From contig JACFNC010000006.1 in the NCBI GenBank assembly GCA_019455065.1, positions 1-64,000 of the forward strand: DNA of 64,000 nucleotides, in the 5' to 3' direction. The translations under genes and the position numbers were made by a program. Positions 26,507-36,588 of the stretch are shown here, piece after piece. The notes under the pieces were generated by a model. It was not told where the DNA came from. It did not search any database and saw only the letters and a program-made list of their open reading frames with translations. Every line of letters begins with the position of its first letter. Within the stretch, counting starts at the first letter, position 1. The stretch is from Rhodospirillales bacterium (GTDB lineage: Bacteria > Pseudomonadota > Alphaproteobacteria > Rhodospirillales > Magnetospirillaceae).

Positions 26507-29500
26507 TCAGTCGGCTCGCGCCCCGAGCTGGCGGAGGCAGCGGTCGATCCACAGCCGGGTAAGCTTCTCCTCGACCGCGTTCTGTGCCAGACGCTGCTCC
26601 AGCCCCGGGAAGTCCACCAAATCCAGCGGTTGGTCCTGGTTGGAGCAGGAAAACACCACGCGGCGCTCGCCGGTCCGGGGATCGACGTGCGTCTGCAGGC
26701 ACTGGGCGCAGATCTCCTTCATCATGCATTGCATGGGCGAGTTGATGCTGCCGATCGCGACGTGGTCAGGCTTGAGATGAGGCGCGAGGACACCGTGACG
26801 GGCCGCGGCGACCGCCGCCATCATGCGGTCCGAGCCGATGGCGATGAGGCGATCGGCGGCGGCCAGGGGGATCTCCTGATCCCCGAGCCGACCCTCGGCA
26901 TAGGAGGCCATCGCGGCGACGATGTTACCCACGAAGGCGCGGTCCTGGGGGCGCCCGGGCACCAGTGCCGGCCCGATGTCGGTACACCACACCACCACGT
27001 CGGCCGCCGCCTCGATGTCGCCCACCTTGAACCGGTCCTCGGGCCTCCGGTACCCGGCGAAGTACAGCACCTTCGACCCGGCCCGCCGCATCGCCTGGCC
27101 GATGGAGAACAGCACGGCGTTGCCGAGGCCGCCGCCGGCCAGCAGCACCGTCTCGCCCTCGGGAATCTCCGTGGGGCTGCCGGTCGGCCCCATCAGCACC
27201 ACCGGCTCGCCCGGCGTCAGCAACTGGCACAGGTCAGACGAGCCGCCCATCTCGAGCACGATCAGCGACACGAGCCCGCGTTCGGCATCGACCCATGCGC
27301 CGGTCAGCGCCAGCCCCTCCATGGCAAGGGTGGTCCCCCCGACCTTGGCGGCCAGCGTCTCGTAATTCTGCAGGCGGTAGAATTGACCGGGGCGGAAGGT
27401 GCGGGCGGCCAACGGGGCCCGAACCACGACCTCGACGATGGTGGGCGTCAGCCGCGTCACCTCGTGGACCACCGCCCGCAGCTCGTCGTCGAGCCGGGCG
27501 ATCAGGGCCGCGCCGGCCACCGGCGAGGCGGGCCGGCGTTCCATGAGGCCGGTGACCACCGGGTAGCCCTGCTTGGCGCTGGCCATCGCCTTGACGACGT
27601 TGCCAGCGTAGGATGGGTGCAAATCGCCGAAGAAGCTCATGCCGCGGCCCTCGTGGTCGACATGCATCAGCACCTGCGCCGCCTCCGGCTTGGCGATGCG
27701 CAGCGGCGTTACCGGGCGGCCGTCGGCATCGACAGCGCGGAAGTACTTGCCGTCAAGCTCGATGCCGGGCTGCTCGCGAGCCAGGGTGGTGTTGGGGACG
27801 GTGCCGGCGGCGACCAGGATGGCGCGGGCCGGCAGCACCGTTTCATCCCCCGCCGCGTCGCGCACCCGCAGCCCGTCGGCATGACCGAAGCGGTCCACTT
27901 CGACGGCGAGCGGCGTCAGGCCTTCGGCGAAGCGGATGCCCTCCTCCATCGCCTTGTCGACCTCCTCGTGATTGCGGTAGGCGGGCGAGTCGGTGAGCTT
28001 GCGGCGGTAGGCAATGGTCGCGCCGCCCCATGCCTGCAGCAGTTCCCCGAGACGGGGCGCCCGGCCTTCGCGAGCGGCGGCGTCGCGCTCGGCGCGGATG
28101 GCGCGGGCGTGACCGAGAAACTCGTCGGCGATCAACCCGTCCTCTTCGCTCCAGGCGGCGCGCACCGCCGCCTCGCCCCGTTCTGCCGCCAGTATCTCGT
28201 AGCGCGAGAGGAACTTCTCGACCTGAACGGGGTAATAGGCCAGCGCCTCGGTGCAGGTGTCGATCGCCGTCAAACCGCCGCCGATCACCACCACCGGCAG
28301 GCGCACCTGAAGGTTGGCGACGCTGTCGGCGCGTGCCGCCCCGGTGAGTTGCAGGGCCATCAGGAAGTCCGAGGCCTGGCGCACGCCGCGCGCCAACCCG
28401 TTGGGCAGCGACAGGATGGTCGGTTTGCCGGCGCCCATGCACAGGGCGACGTGATCGAACCCCATGGCGAAGGCCGAATCAGGCGTGAGGGTGCCGCCCA
28501 GCCTGACGCCGCCGTACATGGCGAACCCGGTCCGCCGTTCGAGCAGCAGGCGGATCACCTTGAGGAAGTTCTTGTCCCAGCGAACGGTGATTCCGTATTC
28601 CGCGACCCCGCCGAATCCCGCCATCACTCTGGAGTCCAGCGGCTCCGCCAGATCGGCGACGTCGCGAATCGGACGGAAGGCCACCCGCGCGCCGGTGGGG
28701 GTCACGCCCGACAGTTCAGGCGCCAGCGGTTCGATCTTCAACCCGTCGACGGCGACCACCGTGTGCCCGTCGTTGAGCAGGTGGTGGGCCAGGGTGAAGC
28801 CGGCGGGTCCCAGCCCCACCACCAGCACCTTGCGGCCGCTGTCCGGGCGCGGCAGGGGGCGCCGGAGGTCGAGGGGATTCCAGCGGGTGAGCAGGCCGTA
28901 GATCTCGACACCCCAGGGCAGCGACAGCACGTCCTTGAGCGCGCGCGTCTCGGCCTGCGGGATGTCGACCGGCTCCTTGTTCTGGTTGTGGTAGATGCAG
29001 GCGGTCATGCAGTCGTTGCAGATGCGATGCCCGGTGCCGGCCACCATCGGATTGTCGACCACCGCCATGGCCAGCGCCGCCACCGCCAGCCCCTGGCCCT
29101 TCACCTCATGCATCTCGGAGATTTTTTCTTCGAGCGGGCAGCCGGTCATGGCCGTGCCGAGGGGGTTGACCGCGAAGGCGCCGGTGGCGCGGTCGCGCAT
29201 GCCCCGCGAGCACGAGTCCTTGCCCTGGTGGTGGCAGAGGATGCAGTAATGAATTTCGTCGAGTGCGCCGGCCAGGTCGTCCCCGGGATCGGTCAGGGCA
29301 AAGCCGTCGCGCCGACGCAGCCGCCCGTCCGGGAAACGCAGCACGGAAACGCCGCGCTCGACCGCCGCCTCGGCGTCGACCAGGCGCATCGGATCCTGGC
29401 GGGCCGGAACCTTGAACAGGTGGCCGGCGCGATGCCTTTCGCGCCCCGCCTCGGAATGCACGGCCCATGCGGCGTAGCGGAGCGCTAGGTCAAGCACCGC

Positions 29501-29983
29501 GGCATTGGCCTTTTCGTCGCCGCCCCACAGCGTCACCACGGTCGCGAAGGCCAGCTCGTCCTCAGGGTCGGCACCAAGCGCCGCCAGACGCGCGGCCAGC
29601 GCCGGCCCGTCGAAGCTTGCCGCCTCTTCCGGTCGGAAGGCCTTGGCGGCGCGACGCTGCACGAACAGGCGCTTGCACGCGAAAAGGGGGGCGAGGGCAT
29701 GGTGCTGCGCCGCCAGTGCTTGCAATTCCGCATGGACGTCGAACAGGATGCCGACGTAATCCTCGAGATGGGGGGCCAGCGCGACCAGCAGGTCGGCCTC
29801 GGCGCGCGGCTCCAGTTCGGCCGGGGCCGCGCGCGCCGCCGACAGCCGGGCATGGAGTTCAGGATCCGCCTCGCGAACGTGGGTGAGGAATTGAGCGTCC
29901 ACCCGCTCGAGGCCTTCGCGTGCGTAGAGGTCGGAGAAATCGAGGCCAAAGGCGAGTGCCGGAGCCGCATCGTCGGTCGCCAT
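26507..29983 (-). CDS. large iron-sulfur flavoprotein oxidoreductase, NfnB-NfnA-like fusion
   Basis: A 1158-residue enzyme with several domains. Residues 1-240 match nothing I recognise. A GltD-like cysteine region follows (C247, C250, C258, C282, then C322, C325, C329), able to hold two [4Fe-4S] clusters. Next is a GltD/NfnB-type double Rossmann unit (VLVVGLGPAGFTLAHHLL near 386-403; VVVIGGGLTAIDT near 565-575). A ferredoxin-reductase/PyrK-like part (RPGQFYRL; GGGLGNAVLFSIG) ends in a cysteine group (QCMMKEICAQC ... FSCSNQ) suited to [2Fe-2S]. The layout resembles electron-bifurcating Nfn fused into one chain; whether it bifurcates is unknown. ATG at 29983 has GGGGTGG upstream. It stands alone. 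Confidence 0.85.
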   Translation of the reverse strand: MATDDAAPALAFGLDFSDLYAREGLERVDAQFLTHVREADPELHARLSAARAAPAELEPRAEADLLVALAPHLEDYVGILFDVHAELQALAAQHHALAPLFACKRLFVQRRAAKAFRPEEAASFDGPALAARLAALGADPEDELAFATVVTLWGGDEKANAAVLDLALRYAAWAVHSEAGRERHRAGHLFKVPARQDPMRLVDAEAAVERGVSVLRFPDGRLRRRDGFALTDPGDDLAGALDEIHYCILCHHQGKDSCSRGMRDRATGAFAVNPLGTAMTGCPLEEKISEMHEVKGQGLAVAALAMAVVDNPMVAGTGHRICNDCMTACIYHNQNKEPVDIPQAETRALKDVLSLPWGVEIYGLLTRWNPLDLRRPLPRPDSGRKVLVVGLGPAGFTLAHHLLNDGHTVVAVDGLKIEPLAPELSGVTPTGARVAFRPIRDVADLAEPLDSRVMAGFGGVAEYGITVRWDKNFLKVIRLLLERRTGFAMYGGVRLGGTLTPDSAFAMGFDHVALCMGAGKPTILSLPNGLARGVRQASDFLMALQLTGAARADSVANLQVRLPVVVIGGGLTAIDTCTEALAYYPVQVEKFLSRYEILAAERGEAAVRAAWSEEDGLIADEFLGHARAIRAERDAAAREGRAPRLGELLQAWGGATIAYRRKLTDSPAYRNHEEVDKAMEEGIRFAEGLTPLAVEVDRFGHADGLRVRDAAGDETVLPARAILVAAGTVPNTTLAREQPGIELDGKYFRAVDADGRPVTPLRIAKPEAAQVLMHVDHEGRGMSFFGDLHPSYAGNVVKAMASAKQGYPVVTGLMERRPASPVAGAALIARLDDELRAVVHEVTRLTPTIVEVVVRAPLAARTFRPGQFYRLQNYETLAAKVGGTTLAMEGLALTGAWVDAERGLVSLIVLEMGGSSDLCQLLTPGEPVVLMGPTGSPTEIPEGETVLLAGGGLGNAVLFSIGQAMRRAGSKVLYFAGYRRPEDRFKVGDIEAAADVVVWCTDIGPALVPGRPQDRAFVGNIVAAMASYAEGRLGDQEIPLAAADRLIAIGSDRMMAAVAAARHGVLAPHLKPDHVAIGSINSPMQCMMKEICAQCLQTHVDPRTGERRVVFSCSNQDQPLDLVDFPGLEQRLAQNAVEEKLTRLWIDRCLRQLGARAD

Positions 29984-30018
29984 GGCCACCCCGGTGTGGT
30001 GCACGTTACGCTACTCCT

Positions 30019-30046
30019 TTGTACTCGGGCACGAGGTCATTATAAA
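30019..30046 (+). promoter_or_regulatory. promoter for ctaA
   Basis: TTGTAC (30019-30024) and TATAAA (30041-30046) are 16 bases apart in the divergent gap between the flavoprotein gene and ctaA. The predicted leader is about 80 bases. Confidence 0.5.
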
Positions 30047-30131
30047 GGGACGCCGCGGGGAATCCGCCAGACCGAATACGCATGCGGCCCATGTCCGCGC
30101 CGCTTGGCGCGCGTTAGTTGCTGAGGAGAAG

Positions 30132-31196
30132 ATGGCTCAGTCCCAGGCGATGGTTGTGGCTTCGGCCGCGCGGCCTTCGAAGAGGCCGGTGGCGGTCTGG
30201 TTGCTGGTGTGCGCCGGCATGGTCTTCTTCATGGTGGTGCTGGGCGGCCTCACGCGCCTTACCGACTCCGGCCTGTCAATGATGGACTGGAAGCCTTTGT
30301 CGGTGCTGCCGCCGATGACCGAGGCGGAGTGGACCTATTGGTTCGACATCTACCGGCGGATTCCGCAGTACCACAACGTCAACGCCGGGATGACGCTGAT
30401 CGAGTTCAAGGGCATCTTCTGGCTGGAGTACCTGCACCGGCTGTGGGGCCGCCTGATCGGGGTGGTGTTCCTGGTGCCCTTCCTGTGGTTCCTGTGGCGC
30501 GGCCATGTGGACCGCCATCTCGCCCCCAGGCTGGCCCTGCTGTTCGTGCTTGGCGGCCTGCAAGGCGCACTGGGATGGTTCATGGTGGCCAGCGGTTTCA
30601 CCGAGGTCGCCGCGGTCAGTCAGTATCGCCTGGCCGCCCATCTCATCGCCGCGGTGATCATCTACGGCGCCATCCTGTGGGTGGCCCTGGGCCTGCTGAA
30701 CCCGCGCCCGTCGCTGGTGGCGCCGGACACCGCCGCGCTGCGTTCCCGGTTGTCCTGGCTGCTGGGGCTCACCACCGTCGTCATCCTGTCGGGCGCCTTC
30801 GTCGCCGGGCTGGACGCCGGGCTGATCTACAACACCTTCCCCCTGATGAACGACCATCTGGTCCCGCCCGAAATCTTCGACCATAGCCCGTGGATCCTCA
30901 ACTTCTTCGAAAACCACGCGACCGTGCAGTTCACTCACCGTGTCCTGGCGCTGACCGCCTTCTTCCTCATCTTGTGGGCATGGTGGGGATCGCGAGCGGT
31001 GGCGGTTCCGCCGCGGGCCCGCGCGCCGTTGGCGCTGCTGCCCCTGGCGGCGGTGCTTCAGGTCGGCCTCGGCATCTCGACCTTGCTTCTCGCGGTCCCG
31101 GTCAGCCTCGCCACCCTGCATCAAGCGGGGGCGCTGTTGCTGTTCACCGCGCTGCTGTGGGCGATCCGGGAGATGACGCCGGGCGAGGCGGCCTAG
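30132..31196 (+). CDS. ctaA: heme A synthase (CtaA)
   Basis: CtaA oxidises heme O to heme A for aa3-type cytochrome oxidase. It is 354 residues, a polytopic membrane protein of about eight helices. The first helix region VWLLVCAGMVFFMVVLGGLT is followed by RLTDSGLSMMDWKP, typical of the proteobacterial type 2 enzyme. Conserved histidine motifs include LEYLHRLWGRLIG, YRLAAHLIAA, VQFTHRVLAL and TLHQAGALLL. ATG at 30132 has AGGAG upstream. The remaining cytochrome-oxidase genes are not in the window. It converges with the DUF3422 gene, the two stops overlapping. Confidence 0.95.
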   Translation: MAQSQAMVVASAARPSKRPVAVWLLVCAGMVFFMVVLGGLTRLTDSGLSMMDWKPLSVLPPMTEAEWTYWFDIYRRIPQYHNVNAGMTLIEFKGIFWLEYLHRLWGRLIGVVFLVPFLWFLWRGHVDRHLAPRLALLFVLGGLQGALGWFMVASGFTEVAAVSQYRLAAHLIAAVIIYGAILWVALGLLNPRPSLVAPDTAALRSRLSWLLGLTTVVILSGAFVAGLDAGLIYNTFPLMNDHLVPPEIFDHSPWILNFFENHATVQFTHRVLALTAFFLILWAWWGSRAVAVPPRARAPLALLPLAAVLQVGLGISTLLLAVPVSLATLHQAGALLLFTALLWAIREMTPGEAA

Positions 31197-32494
31197 CCGT
31201 CCTCGCCGCCATGGCCGAGCGCGCGGCGCAGCCGCCGCACGCCCAGCCACACCAGCCCCACCACCAGCGGCAGCGCGGCGAGCACCGCGATGTCCGGATC
31301 GACCGGCGTCCCAGCCGCCTTGGCGCCCTTGGCCGCGTAGCCGACAAGTCCGACCACGTAGTAGCTGATGGCCACCACGCTCAAGCCCTCGACCGTTTCC
31401 TGGAGGCGGAGTTGCAGGCGGGCGCGCCGGTTCATCGACCGCAGCAGGTCGCGGTTCTTTTCCTCGAGCGCGATGTCGACGCGGGTGCGCAGCAGCGAAC
31501 CCGCGCGCGCCACCCGTGCGGCCAGCGCGTCCTGGCGCTCGGCCGTGGAGCGGCAGGTGTTCATGGCCGGCGCCAGCCGGCGGCCCATGAACTCGCCGAT
31601 CGTCTGCAGGCCAGGGATGCGTTCCTCGCGCAGTTCCTCGATGCGCTGCCGGACGATGGCGTCGTATGCCCGCGCCGCCGACAGGCGGAAGCTGGTCGTA
31701 GCCGACACCTGCTCGCATTCCGCGGCAAGCCGCGTCAGCCGGTCGAGCAGGGGCCGGTCGTCGTCGTCCCTGGCGCCTTCCGCCATGCGGGCCACGATAT
31801 CGGAAAGCGCGTCGTCGATACGCGACAGCTTGGGCGCGGCCTCGCGGGCCAGGGGAAACGCCAGCAGCGCCATCATGCGATAGGTCTCGATCTCCAGCAG
31901 GCGCTGCACCAGCCGACCGGTCTGCCCCGGGGTCAGGCCGTGGTCGCGCACCAGCACGCGCCCGAACCCGTCGCCATGCAGGCGGAAATCGGTCCACGCC
32001 TCGGCCGCCCCGCCTTGCACGCGGCTGCCGATCACCTGATGGCCGGCGAACAGCCGCGAGAGATCAGGCGTCGGCTGGTCGCCGGGCATCACCGCCACAT
32101 GCATCGCCACCAGCACGCCCTCGAGATCGGCCAGCCAGCCGGCCGGCAACGCGGCCAGCGCGGTGTCCGCGAACGGATCGAGGCCGTCCCCGAGGCGAAA
32201 CACGGTGAAGGTCGAGAACTCGGCGTGGCGCTCCCACCGCAGCCGAAAGCCCCCGAAGTCGGCGCTCAGATAATTCGCCTCCGCCTCCGGGGGCGCGACG
32301 GAGAAGCGGGCGCACAGGGCGGCCACGCGCTCGCGATCGCCGCCGTCGCCCAGCACCGCGACGTGCGAGGCGCGCACCGGCGCCCGCAGCAGTTCGTAGG
32401 GCCTGGCATGAACCTCGTTGGCCAGCCCCCGGCGCAGCGGGTGCTCGGCGAACTCGAGATGCTGGCGGCCGCCCGCTGAAATTTCGCCCCCCAT
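31193..32494 (-). CDS. DUF3422 family protein
   Basis: A 433-residue protein of the DUF3422 family, common in alphaproteobacteria and of unknown function. It starts with EHPLRRGLANEVHARPYELL, the usual signature. The middle is largely alpha-helical with coiled-coil potential, and two hydrophobic segments near the C-terminus (VVAISYYVVGLVGY; AVLAALPLVVGLVWLGV) anchor it in the membrane, an arrangement reminiscent of CorA-like magnesium channels though without the GMN motif. It shares a divergent gap with tldD. Confidence 0.85.
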   Translation of the reverse strand: MGGEISAGGRQHLEFAEHPLRRGLANEVHARPYELLRAPVRASHVAVLGDGGDRERVAALCARFSVAPPEAEANYLSADFGGFRLRWERHAEFSTFTVFRLGDGLDPFADTALAALPAGWLADLEGVLVAMHVAVMPGDQPTPDLSRLFAGHQVIGSRVQGGAAEAWTDFRLHGDGFGRVLVRDHGLTPGQTGRLVQRLLEIETYRMMALLAFPLAREAAPKLSRIDDALSDIVARMAEGARDDDDRPLLDRLTRLAAECEQVSATTSFRLSAARAYDAIVRQRIEELREERIPGLQTIGEFMGRRLAPAMNTCRSTAERQDALAARVARAGSLLRTRVDIALEEKNRDLLRSMNRRARLQLRLQETVEGLSVVAISYYVVGLVGYAAKGAKAAGTPVDPDIAVLAALPLVVGLVWLGVRRLRRALGHGGEDG

Positions 32495-32624
32495 TTCCTA
32501 CATACCGAGCCGTGAGCCCGTTCCCCGTACACACCCGCGAAGTCGTACTATAATCCAAGCGCGTCCCTTGCCAACGCCGATGCCGCGATGGCACATGGAT
32601 CGACCGCCCGGAAAGGACACCCGT

Positions 32625-34058
32625 ATGCCGAACACAGCCAGCACCGACGAACTCTTCTTCGTGCGCGCCGGACTCGATCGCGAGCGCGTCACGGGCATCG
32701 TCGCCGATGCCCTTCACGGCAGCGACGACGGCGAAGCGTTTCTGGAATACCGGCAGTCGGAGAGCCTCGTCCTCGACGACGGCCGCATCAAAAGCGCAAA
32801 TTTCGACTCCGCCCAGGGCTTCGGCCTGCGTGCCGTGGCCGGCGAGGCGACCGGCTACTCGCACGCCAGCGAACTCAGCGAAGACGCCTTCCGGCGCGCC
32901 GCGGCGACGGTCAAGGCGGTGCGCCACGGGCATACGGGCACGCTGGCCGAGGGCCCGGTGGGCACCAACCGCTCGCTCTACACCGACCTCAATCCGCTGG
33001 CATTGGTGCCCTTCGCCGAGAAGGTGGCCCTGCTGGAGCAGATGGACGCCTACGCGCGCGGCCGCGACCCGCGCGTCAAGCAGGTGATGGCCTCGCTCAC
33101 CGGTTCGTGGCAGGCCGTCCACATCATTCGCGGCGATGGCGGGCACGCCGCCGACATCCGACCGCTGGTCCGCCTCAACGTCTCCGTGGTGGTGGGCGAC
33201 GGCGACAGGATGGAGACCGGCTCGCACGGCATGGGCGGCCGGTTCACCTATGAGGGCCTGCTGCAGACGGCGGCCTGGCGCGGCGCGGTCGACGAGGCGC
33301 TGCGGCAAGCCGTGATCAACCTCGGCTCGATCGCGGCGCCGGCCGGCGAAATGCAGGTGGTGGTCGGCCCCGGTTGGCCGGGAGTATTGCTGCACGAGGC
33401 CATCGGGCACGGCCTGGAAGGCGACTTCAACCGCAAGAAGACCTCGGCCTTCGCCGGACTCAAGGGCCAGCGGGTGGCGGCGCCGGGCGTCACGGTGATC
33501 GACGACGGCTCGATCGCCGATCGCCGCGGCTCGCTGACCATCGACGACGAGGGCACGCCCACGCAATCCACCACGCTGATCGAGGACGGCATCCTGGTCG
33601 GCTATCTCCAGGACCGCATGAACGCCCGGCTGATGGGCGTGCGGCCCACCGGCAACGGCCGCCGCCAGTCCTATGCCCACCACCCGATGCCGCGCATGAC
33701 CAACACCTTCATGATGGCCGGCGACAAGGACCCGGAGGAGATCATCCGCGCCGTGAAGAAGGGCCTGTACGCGGTCAATTTCGGCGGCGGCCAGGTGGAC
33801 ATCACGAGTGGCAAGTTCGTGTTCACCGCCTCCGAGGCCTATCTCATCGAGGACGGCAAGGTCGGGCCGGCGGTGAAGGGTGCCACCCTGATCGGCAACG
33901 GCCCCGACGTGCTGACGCGGGTGACGATGATCGGCAACGATCTGGCGCTCGACCCCGGCATCGGCACCTGCGGCAAGGACGGCCAGGGCGTGCCGGTCGG
34001 CGTCGGTCAGCCCACCCTGCTGATCGACGGCCTGACCGTGGGCGGCACGGCGGGCTGA
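32625..34058 (+). CDS. tldD: metalloprotease TldD
   Basis: TldD is the zinc-protease half of the TldD/TldE complex, which degrades unfolded peptides and helps mature microcin B17 and similar products. At 477 residues it is full length. The zinc site is HEAIGH (257-262, HExxxH), with GLEGDFNRKKTSAFAG after it; YAHHPMPRMTNTFM and FGGGQVDITSGKFVF are also typical. The ATG at 32625 has GAAAGGA upstream; longer frames are unsupported. The partner tldE (pmbA) is not adjacent. Confidence 0.95.
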   Translation: MPNTASTDELFFVRAGLDRERVTGIVADALHGSDDGEAFLEYRQSESLVLDDGRIKSANFDSAQGFGLRAVAGEATGYSHASELSEDAFRRAAATVKAVRHGHTGTLAEGPVGTNRSLYTDLNPLALVPFAEKVALLEQMDAYARGRDPRVKQVMASLTGSWQAVHIIRGDGGHAADIRPLVRLNVSVVVGDGDRMETGSHGMGGRFTYEGLLQTAAWRGAVDEALRQAVINLGSIAAPAGEMQVVVGPGWPGVLLHEAIGHGLEGDFNRKKTSAFAGLKGQRVAAPGVTVIDDGSIADRRGSLTIDDEGTPTQSTTLIEDGILVGYLQDRMNARLMGVRPTGNGRRQSYAHHPMPRMTNTFMMAGDKDPEEIIRAVKKGLYAVNFGGGQVDITSGKFVFTASEAYLIEDGKVGPAVKGATLIGNGPDVLTRVTMIGNDLALDPGIGTCGKDGQGVPVGVGQPTLLIDGLTVGGTAG

Positions 34059-34074
34059 TCGCTGCCGCGCAACC

Positions 34075-34368
34075 TCAGCCCTCGGGATGCAGGTCCCGCC
34101 AGACCTTGGCCTCGTGAAGGGTGAACGCGTCGATCATGGCGCGGTAGACCTTCTCCACGAGGTCGGGGTCGGTGGCCTCTTCCAGCGCGGCGTGGCGAAC
34201 CTTGAGCACGATTTCCTCGGTGCGTTCCGTGGCCACGACGTCGTGCTTGGTCGGCTTGAAACGCGCCGCCTGCTCGACATAGCGGCAGCGGTCGGCCAGC
34301 GCCTCGACGATCCGGCGGTCGATCGCATCGATGTGCTCGCGCACTTCGCCCAGGCTTCGGCATTCCAT
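34075..34368 (-). CDS. chorismate mutase, AroQ type
   Basis: A 97-residue all-helical protein of the AroQ class, converting chorismate to prephenate for phenylalanine and tyrosine synthesis. The pattern VREHIDAIDRRIVEALADRC followed by YVEQAARFKPTKHDV, then RTEEIVLKVRHAA and LVEKVYRAMIDAF fits AroQ proteins, including isochorismate-pyruvate lyase-like members such as PchB. No siderophore genes are nearby, so chorismate mutase is the safer call. It lies 17 bases downstream of gshA in the same orientation and is probably cotranscribed. Confidence 0.85.
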   Translation of the reverse strand: MECRSLGEVREHIDAIDRRIVEALADRCRYVEQAARFKPTKHDVVATERTEEIVLKVRHAALEEATDPDLVEKVYRAMIDAFTLHEAKVWRDLHPEG

Positions 34369-34385
34369 CGCGGCTTCTCCCTTCG

Positions 34386-35753
34386 CTAATACGCGTATTC
34401 GCGGAACACGGGATCGACGGTTTCTGCCCAACGCTGGTAATAGGCCGCCAGAAGCTCGTCGGCGGGCGTCTCGCCGGTATTGGCGGCATGACGCAGGGTT
34501 TCCAGGAAAATGCTCTCGTCGCGACCGGACGTGTTGTGCCGCGCGCGCCGGCGCAGGCCATCCTCGGCAAGATCGACGAGATCGAGCGCCACGTCCTGCA
34601 CGGTGCGGCCGCGGAACGGCGTGCGCAAGGCGGTTCGCGGCACCCCGGCGCGCAATTGGGCGTGATCCTCGGCCGTCCATTCCCTCACGATGTCCCATGC
34701 CGCATCCAGCGACTGCGAATCGTACAGCAGTCCCACCCAGAAGGCCGGCAGGGCGCACAGCCGCCGCCACGGCCCGCCGTCGGCTCCGCGCATCTCGAGA
34801 TAGCGCTTCAGCCGCACTTCGGGGAACAGCGTGGTCAGGTGGTCGGTCCAGTCGCCGATGGTCGGCACCTCGCCCGGCAGGGCCGGCAGACGTCCGGCCA
34901 TGAAGTCGCGGAACGATTGGCCGGCGGCGTCGATGTAGCGTCCGTTCCGGTAGACGAAATACATCGGAACGTCGAGGGCGTAGTCGACATAGCGCTCGAA
35001 CCCCATGCCCTCCTCGAAGACGAAGGGCAGCATGCCGCAGCGGTCGGGATCGGTGTCGGTCCACACTTGGCTGCGGTTGCTGAGCAGGCCGGTCGGCCGG
35101 CCCTCGACGAAGGGTGAATTGGCCCACAGCGCCGTCGCCACCGGCTGCAGCGCCAGTGATACCCGGAACTTCTTCACCATGTCGGATTCGGAGGCGAAGT
35201 CCAGATTGACCTGCACGGTGCAGGTGCGCAGCATCATGTCGAGTCCCAGCTTGCCGCGCGTCGGCATGTAGCGGCCCATGATGGCGTACCGCCCCTTGGG
35301 CATCCAGGGGATATCCTCGCGACGCCACTTTGGATTGAAGCCGAGCCCAAGGAAGCCGACGTTCAGGCTCGCCCCCACCTCCTTGACCTGCCGCAGGTGA
35401 TGGTTCACCTCGCAGCAGGTGTCGTGAATAGTCTCCAGGGCGGCCCCGGAGAGTTCGAGCTGCCCGCCCGGCTCGAGGGTGACCGAGGCGCCGCTATCGG
35501 CGGTCAGCGCAATGACGTTGCCGTTCTCCTCGACCGGCCGCCAGCCGAACTGGACCAGCCCCTCCAGAACCGCCTTGATGCCGCGCGGCCCCTCGTAGGA
35601 CAGCGGCCGCAGATCATCGAGCGTATAGGCGAATTTCTCGTGCTCGGTGCCGATTCGCCACTGGGCGGCCGGTTTGCAGCCAGCGGCCAGGTATTCGACC
35701 AGTTGCGCCTTGCTGGTGAGGGGTTCGCCGCTCGGCTGGGCGGGTGCGGACAT
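34386..35753 (-). CDS. gshA: glutamate-cysteine ligase, plant type
   Basis: GshA joins glutamate and cysteine to gamma-glutamylcysteine, the first step of glutathione synthesis. At 455 residues it belongs to the GCS2 (plant/alphaproteobacterial) group, unlike the E. coli enzyme. Typical stretches are [60 protein letters not shown] and [17 protein letters not shown] at 35753 gives the usual start. Its product could also serve as the thiol donor for EgtB at 16.6 kb. gshB is not in the window. Confidence 0.94.
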   Translation of the reverse strand: MSAPAQPSGEPLTSKAQLVEYLAAGCKPAAQWRIGTEHEKFAYTLDDLRPLSYEGPRGIKAVLEGLVQFGWRPVEENGNVIALTADSGASVTLEPGGQLELSGAALETIHDTCCEVNHHLRQVKEVGASLNVGFLGLGFNPKWRREDIPWMPKGRYAIMGRYMPTRGKLGLDMMLRTCTVQVNLDFASESDMVKKFRVSLALQPVATALWANSPFVEGRPTGLLSNRSQVWTDTDPDRCGMLPFVFEEGMGFERYVDYALDVPMYFVYRNGRYIDAAGQSFRDFMAGRLPALPGEVPTIGDWTDHLTTLFPEVRLKRYLEMRGADGGPWRRLCALPAFWVGLLYDSQSLDAAWDIVREWTAEDHAQLRAGVPRTALRTPFRGRTVQDVALDLVDLAEDGLRRRARHNTSGRDESIFLETLRHAANTGETPADELLAAYYQRWAETVDPVFREYAY

Positions 35754-35785
35754 AGGCGGCGACCTGATGCTGTTTGCGCGGTTGT

Positions 35786-36541
35786 CTATCGGAGGGCGGG
35801 ACGGGCGCGCCAATCACCGCACCATGCCTGCCAGCAGGCCAGGGCGGCGAGGGCCGCGGTGTCGGCGCGCAGAATGCGCGGTCCCAAACCGATGTGGGTA
35901 ACAAAGGGCAGTGCGCGCAACCCGTCAAGCTCGGATTTCGCAAACCCGCCCTCCGGTCCCGTCAACACTGCCGCCGGTCCGGGCGGCAGGTCGGCCAGGG
36001 CGTCGGCCGCCGGGGCTCCGGCGCCGCTTTCGTCGAGCACCAGCAGGGCGCGCCCCGCCGGCCAGTCGGCCAACACCTCGTCCAGGGTCGCCGGGGCCAC
36101 AATCTCGGGCACCGTCAGGCGCTCGCACTGCTCCGCCGCCTCGACGGCATTGGCCCGCAGCCGCTCGACGTTCACGCGGCCGACGGCGGTGTGCCGGGTG
36201 AAGATCGGCCACAGGGCCGAAACCCCGAGTTCCGTGGCCTTCTCGGCGACGAAGTCGATGCGCGCGCGCTTGATCGGCGCGAAGACGAGCCAAAGGTCGG
36301 GTTCCGCCGTCTGCGGGCGCAGGCGTTCGCCGACGGCCACCGAGCACCACCCCTTGCCGAAGCCGTCGATGGCGGCCCGCCATTCGCCGTCGCGGCCGTT
36401 GAACAGGGCGAGAGCGTCGCCCTTGCGGGCCCGCATCACGGTGCCGAGGTAGTGGGCCTGCGCGGCGTCGAGCCCGACGCTCGCCCCCGCCGTCAGATCC
36501 GCCGCGACAAAGAGCCGCAGCTTGGGGGGTCGCTCTGCCAT
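35786..36541 (-). CDS. rsmE: 16S rRNA (uracil-1498-N3)-methyltransferase
   Basis: RsmE methylates U1498 of 16S rRNA. It is 251 residues with an N-terminal PUA-like domain ([40 protein letters not shown]) and a C-terminal SPOUT knot ([40 protein letters not shown]), the standard RsmE features. I chose ATG at 36541, followed by [10 protein letters not shown]. It is upstream of gshA on the same strand with a 32-base gap, and divergent from ubiA. Confidence 0.95.
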   Translation of the reverse strand: MAERPPKLRLFVAADLTAGASVGLDAAQAHYLGTVMRARKGDALALFNGRDGEWRAAIDGFGKGWCSVAVGERLRPQTAEPDLWLVFAPIKRARIDFVAEKATELGVSALWPIFTRHTAVGRVNVERLRANAVEAAEQCERLTVPEIVAPATLDEVLADWPAGRALLVLDESGAGAPAADALADLPPGPAAVLTGPEGGFAKSELDGLRALPFVTHIGLGPRILRADTAALAALACWQAWCGDWRARPALR

Positions 36542-36551
36542 CTTCGCTCGC

Positions 36552-36580
36552 TTGAGTGCCCGTGGGGATCTGCCTAGTGT
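36552..36580 (+). promoter_or_regulatory. promoter for ubiA, near-leaderless
   Basis: TTGAGT (36552-36557) and TAGTGT (36575-36580) with a 17-base spacer. Transcription would start only one or two bases before the ubiA ATG at 36589, and no ribosome-binding site is visible, so the message may be leaderless. Confidence 0.45.
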
Positions 36581-36588
36581 ATAGCGCC

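Noticed and set aside
26012-29488. A 1158-codon forward frame across the glycosyltransferase and flavoprotein genes
   Set aside because: It resembles no family and mirrors the codon pattern of the reverse-strand genes, which carry clear motifs.
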